This document shows, piece after piece, positions 62,135 to 64,000 of a DNA stretch of 64,000 nucleotides. The notes beneath the pieces are model-generated. The model made no database searches and was not told the DNA's origin. It worked only from the letters and a program-made list of their open reading frames with translations. The DNA comes from Echinicola vietnamensis DSM 17526 (lineage in GTDB: Bacteria; Bacteroidota; Bacteroidia; Cytophagales; Cyclobacteriaceae), in contig NC_019904.1 in NCBI RefSeq assembly GCF_000325705.1, forward strand, positions 3,350,001 through 3,414,000, given 5' to 3'. The position numbers and the translations under genes were made by a program. Every line of letters starts with the position of its first letter. The stretch's first letter is position 1.

Positions 62135-63724
62135 ATGAAATTTAACTGGATATATACAACAAGCATGATACTGGGGCTTTTGGGCGTGGTATCCTGTACA
62201 GACCTGGATTTGGAGCCGTACAATGAGGTGACTTCAATCCAAGTGTATGAAGACTTTAGCAATTATAAATCCGTTTTGGCAAAGCTGTATGCTGGCCTAG
62301 CTGTGAGTGGTCAACAGGGGCCTTCGGGTAAGCCGGATATCAGTGGCCTCGATGAAGGAGCCTCTACCTACATCCGGGCTTATTGGAAATTGCAGGAGCT
62401 GCCAACGGATGAGGCGATCATAGCCTGGAATGACCAAGGGCTTCCTCAGCTCAACACGAGCGAGTGGACTTCTGAAAACAACTTTATTGCCGCCATGTAT
62501 TATCGGATTTTCTATCAGATATCACTGGCCAATGAGTTTATCCGAGAGACCAGCGATGAAAAAATGGCTTCCAGGGGGATTTCCGAAGCTGATCAGGAAG
62601 TGGGCAGGGTTTACCGTGCTGAGGCCAGGTTTTTACGTGCCCTGAGCTATTACCATGCGTTGGATATGTATGGCAATGTCCCATTTGTGACAGAGGCCGA
62701 TGCGGTAGGGGCTTTTTTTCCAGAGCAAACCAATCGAGCGGACTTGTTTGCATACATCGAAAGCGAGCTAATGGAAATTTTGCCCACTTTGGTGGATGCA
62801 CGACAAAATGAATATGCACGAGCTGATAAAGCAGCAGCTTGGATGCTGCTGGCCAAATTGTACCTGAATGCTGAGGTGTATATTGGTGAAGACCGCTATT
62901 CCGATGCGCTTACTTACCTTAACGAGATCCTTAACAGTGGCTATTCTTTAGAGGAGGATTATAATTACTTGTTTTTGGCGGATAATCACCTGTGCCGGGA
63001 TGAGCTGATCTTTTCGGTGGCTTTTGATGGGGTGAATACCACAACATATGGTGGGACGACCTTTCTTGTAAACGCAGCAGTAGGCGGTACGATGGACAGG
63101 GCGGAGTTTGGCATTCCGGGAGGCTGGCAAGGGCTAAGGACCCGTCCTGAGATAGTGGCGCTGTACCCTGTTACCGATGGGTCTACCGATGCGCGGGCGC
63201 TTTTTCATACCGAAGAGCAAAACTTGGATATTGAGGAAATCGCCATTTTCCAAGATGGTTATGCGGTAAAAAAATATAAGAATGTCACCAGGACCGGCCA
63301 GCGTGGTTCAAGTCCCGGGACGGATATCGTGGATACCGATTTCCCCATGTTCCGTCTTGGGGATGTTTACCTGATGTATGCTGAAGCGGTACTTCGTGAG
63401 GGCAGTGGCGGTAGCCAAGCCCAAGCACTGGCCTATATCAACATGCTGAGGGAAAGGGCCTATGGTGACGCCGCTGGTAATATCACCTCAGGAGAATTGA
63501 CTTTGGATTTTATTTTGGATGAGCGTGCCAGGGAGCTGAAGTGGGAAGCGCATCGCAGGACCGACCTTATTCGGTTTGACCGCTTTACCGGCGACAGCTA
63601 TACTTGGCAATGGAAAGGTGGTGATTTTGAAGGAACCTCGGTGGAGGCATATCGGACGCTTTACCCGTTGCCAGTGGCTGATCTGACCGCCAATCCCAAG
63701 CTGACACAAAATGATGGTTATTAA
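62135..63724 (+). CDS. SusD/RagB-family glycan-binding lipoprotein of the alpha-glucan locus
   Basis: A 529-residue SusD-family protein. The lipobox ends GVVSC with Cys21, and the following TDLDLEP is acidic, consistent with surface exposure. The helical core has VYRAEARFLRALSYYHALDMYGN and DKAAAWMLLAKLYLNAEVY, typical TPR-like SusD helices; the C-terminus has LKWEAHRRTDLIRF and LYPLPVADLTANPKLTQNDGY, the common ending. It is the surface lid of the SusC partner encoded just upstream and is followed by a SusE-like gene 16 bp on. Confidence 0.95.
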   Translation: MKFNWIYTTSMILGLLGVVSCTDLDLEPYNEVTSIQVYEDFSNYKSVLAKLYAGLAVSGQQGPSGKPDISGLDEGASTYIRAYWKLQELPTDEAIIAWNDQGLPQLNTSEWTSENNFIAAMYYRIFYQISLANEFIRETSDEKMASRGISEADQEVGRVYRAEARFLRALSYYHALDMYGNVPFVTEADAVGAFFPEQTNRADLFAYIESELMEILPTLVDARQNEYARADKAAAWMLLAKLYLNAEVYIGEDRYSDALTYLNEILNSGYSLEEDYNYLFLADNHLCRDELIFSVAFDGVNTTTYGGTTFLVNAAVGGTMDRAEFGIPGGWQGLRTRPEIVALYPVTDGSTDARALFHTEEQNLDIEEIAIFQDGYAVKKYKNVTRTGQRGSSPGTDIVDTDFPMFRLGDVYLMYAEAVLREGSGGSQAQALAYINMLRERAYGDAAGNITSGELTLDFILDERARELKWEAHRRTDLIRFDRFTGDSYTWQWKGGDFEGTSVEAYRTLYPLPVADLTANPKLTQNDGY

Positions 63725-63740
63725 TCCAAAATACCTTTTA

Positions 63741-64000
63741 ATGATGAAAAAATTAGCGACATATATTTTAGGAGGGCTTTCCATTTTGCTGGTGGGAGCA
63801 TGTTCGGAGGACTTGGATCCTGTCATCAAAAGTGATCCTACCCCTCCAGTATTGATGAGCCCAGCTTCTGGAACCTCACTTGTGTTGACCGCAGAGGAAG
63901 GTGCTGAAGAATTGGTGTTTGCGTATGAAAAAACCGATTACGGATTTCCAGCGGCAGCCACGTACACGGCGCAGCTTGATTTCCCGGAAAACGATTTTGC
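63741..64000 (+). CDS. SusE-like outer-membrane lipoprotein, truncated by the window end
   Basis: The first 86 codons of a gene that runs off the window. The start MMKKLATYILGG leads to a lipobox VGAC (Cys21) and acidic SEDLDP, then PPVLMSPASGTSLVLT and FAYEKTDYGFPAAATYTAQL, matching the N-terminal domain of SusE-family starch-binding lipoproteins. Its presence after susC and susD supports starch or maltodextrin as the substrate. ATG at 63741 or 63744 is possible. Without the rest, binding domains cannot be described. Confidence 0.88.
   Translation, partial: MMKKLATYILGGLSILLVGACSEDLDPVIKSDPTPPVLMSPASGTSLVLTAEEGAEELVFAYEKTDYGFPAAATYTAQLDFPENDF

Noticed and set aside
1..64000. CRISPR arrays, tRNA, rRNA, insertion sequences or prophage genes
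   Set aside because: No regularly spaced repeats, no tRNA-like cloverleaf, and no transposase, integrase or phage protein was seen.

Overview
The window reads as a chromosomal segment of a free-living, glycan-degrading member of the Bacteroidota, most likely the Cytophagales (Cyclobacteriaceae-like, for example Echinicola or Cyclobacterium). The evidence is two SusC/SusD loci, a hybrid two-component sensor of the Bacteroidota type, the type IX secretion proteins PorU and PorV, a DUF4494 protein, and weak Shine-Dalgarno use. Base composition looks uniform. I see no insertion sequence, prophage, CRISPR array, tRNA or rRNA. The taxon is inferred from gene content only.

Region 1 (1-15749). After the tail of a Gfo/Idh/MocA oxidoreductase comes a fructan utilisation locus, all on the minus strand. 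In transcription order it holds a hybrid sensor/regulator with a periplasmic sugar-binding domain, a 0.6 kb gap, a sugar porter, SusC, SusD, two GH32 fructan hydrolases, a second sugar porter and a PfkB-type fructokinase. Together they cover sensing, outer-membrane uptake, hydrolysis, inner-membrane transport and phosphorylation, and they resemble the Bacteroides thetaiotaomicron BT1754-BT1765 fructan locus.

Region 2 (16100-28593) is mostly housekeeping and envelope genes: DUF4494, a membrane-anchored patatin, a KefB/RCK cation:proton antiporter, an Mpo1-like protein, a DAO-type flavoprotein, NhaC overlapping an RNase D-like exonuclease, YigZ, and a three-gene sugar/glycan cluster (FdtA-like cupin, FemAB-like acyltransferase, GT2).

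Region 3 (28730-47211) opens with a tightly overlapping minus-strand operon: metallo-hydrolase, PssA, PorU, PorV and a catalytically degenerate M16 protein. Next, on the plus strand, are a DAO flavoprotein, a large zincin-like/beta-propeller/Omp85-like barrel fusion, YicC and thymidylate synthase. A repeat-rich intergenic block, a class IV aminotransferase, a serine dehydratase beta subunit and an orphan TolC plus membrane-fusion adaptor pair follow, closed by a clear terminator.

Region 4 (47361-53039) holds a cytoplasmic PBP2-like protein, an alpha/beta hydrolase and a fungal-type cytosine deaminase in one orientation, then a 7TM histidine kinase and an SLC45-like sugar transporter.

Region 5 (51684-64000) is an alpha-glucan locus: SLC45-like porter, cytoplasmic GH31 alpha-glucosidase, an inserted two-gene ABC transporter, a LacI-family regulator, then divergent SusC, SusD and a SusE-like lipoprotein cut by the window edge. 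Tandem LacI-type operator candidates lie upstream of susC, and a near copy of one lies upstream of the GH31 gene.

The most unusual items are the zincin/propeller/Omp85 fusion, the PssA-PorU-PorV-M16 coupled operon, the fungal-type cytosine deaminase cluster and the shared operator sequence in the alpha-glucan locus.
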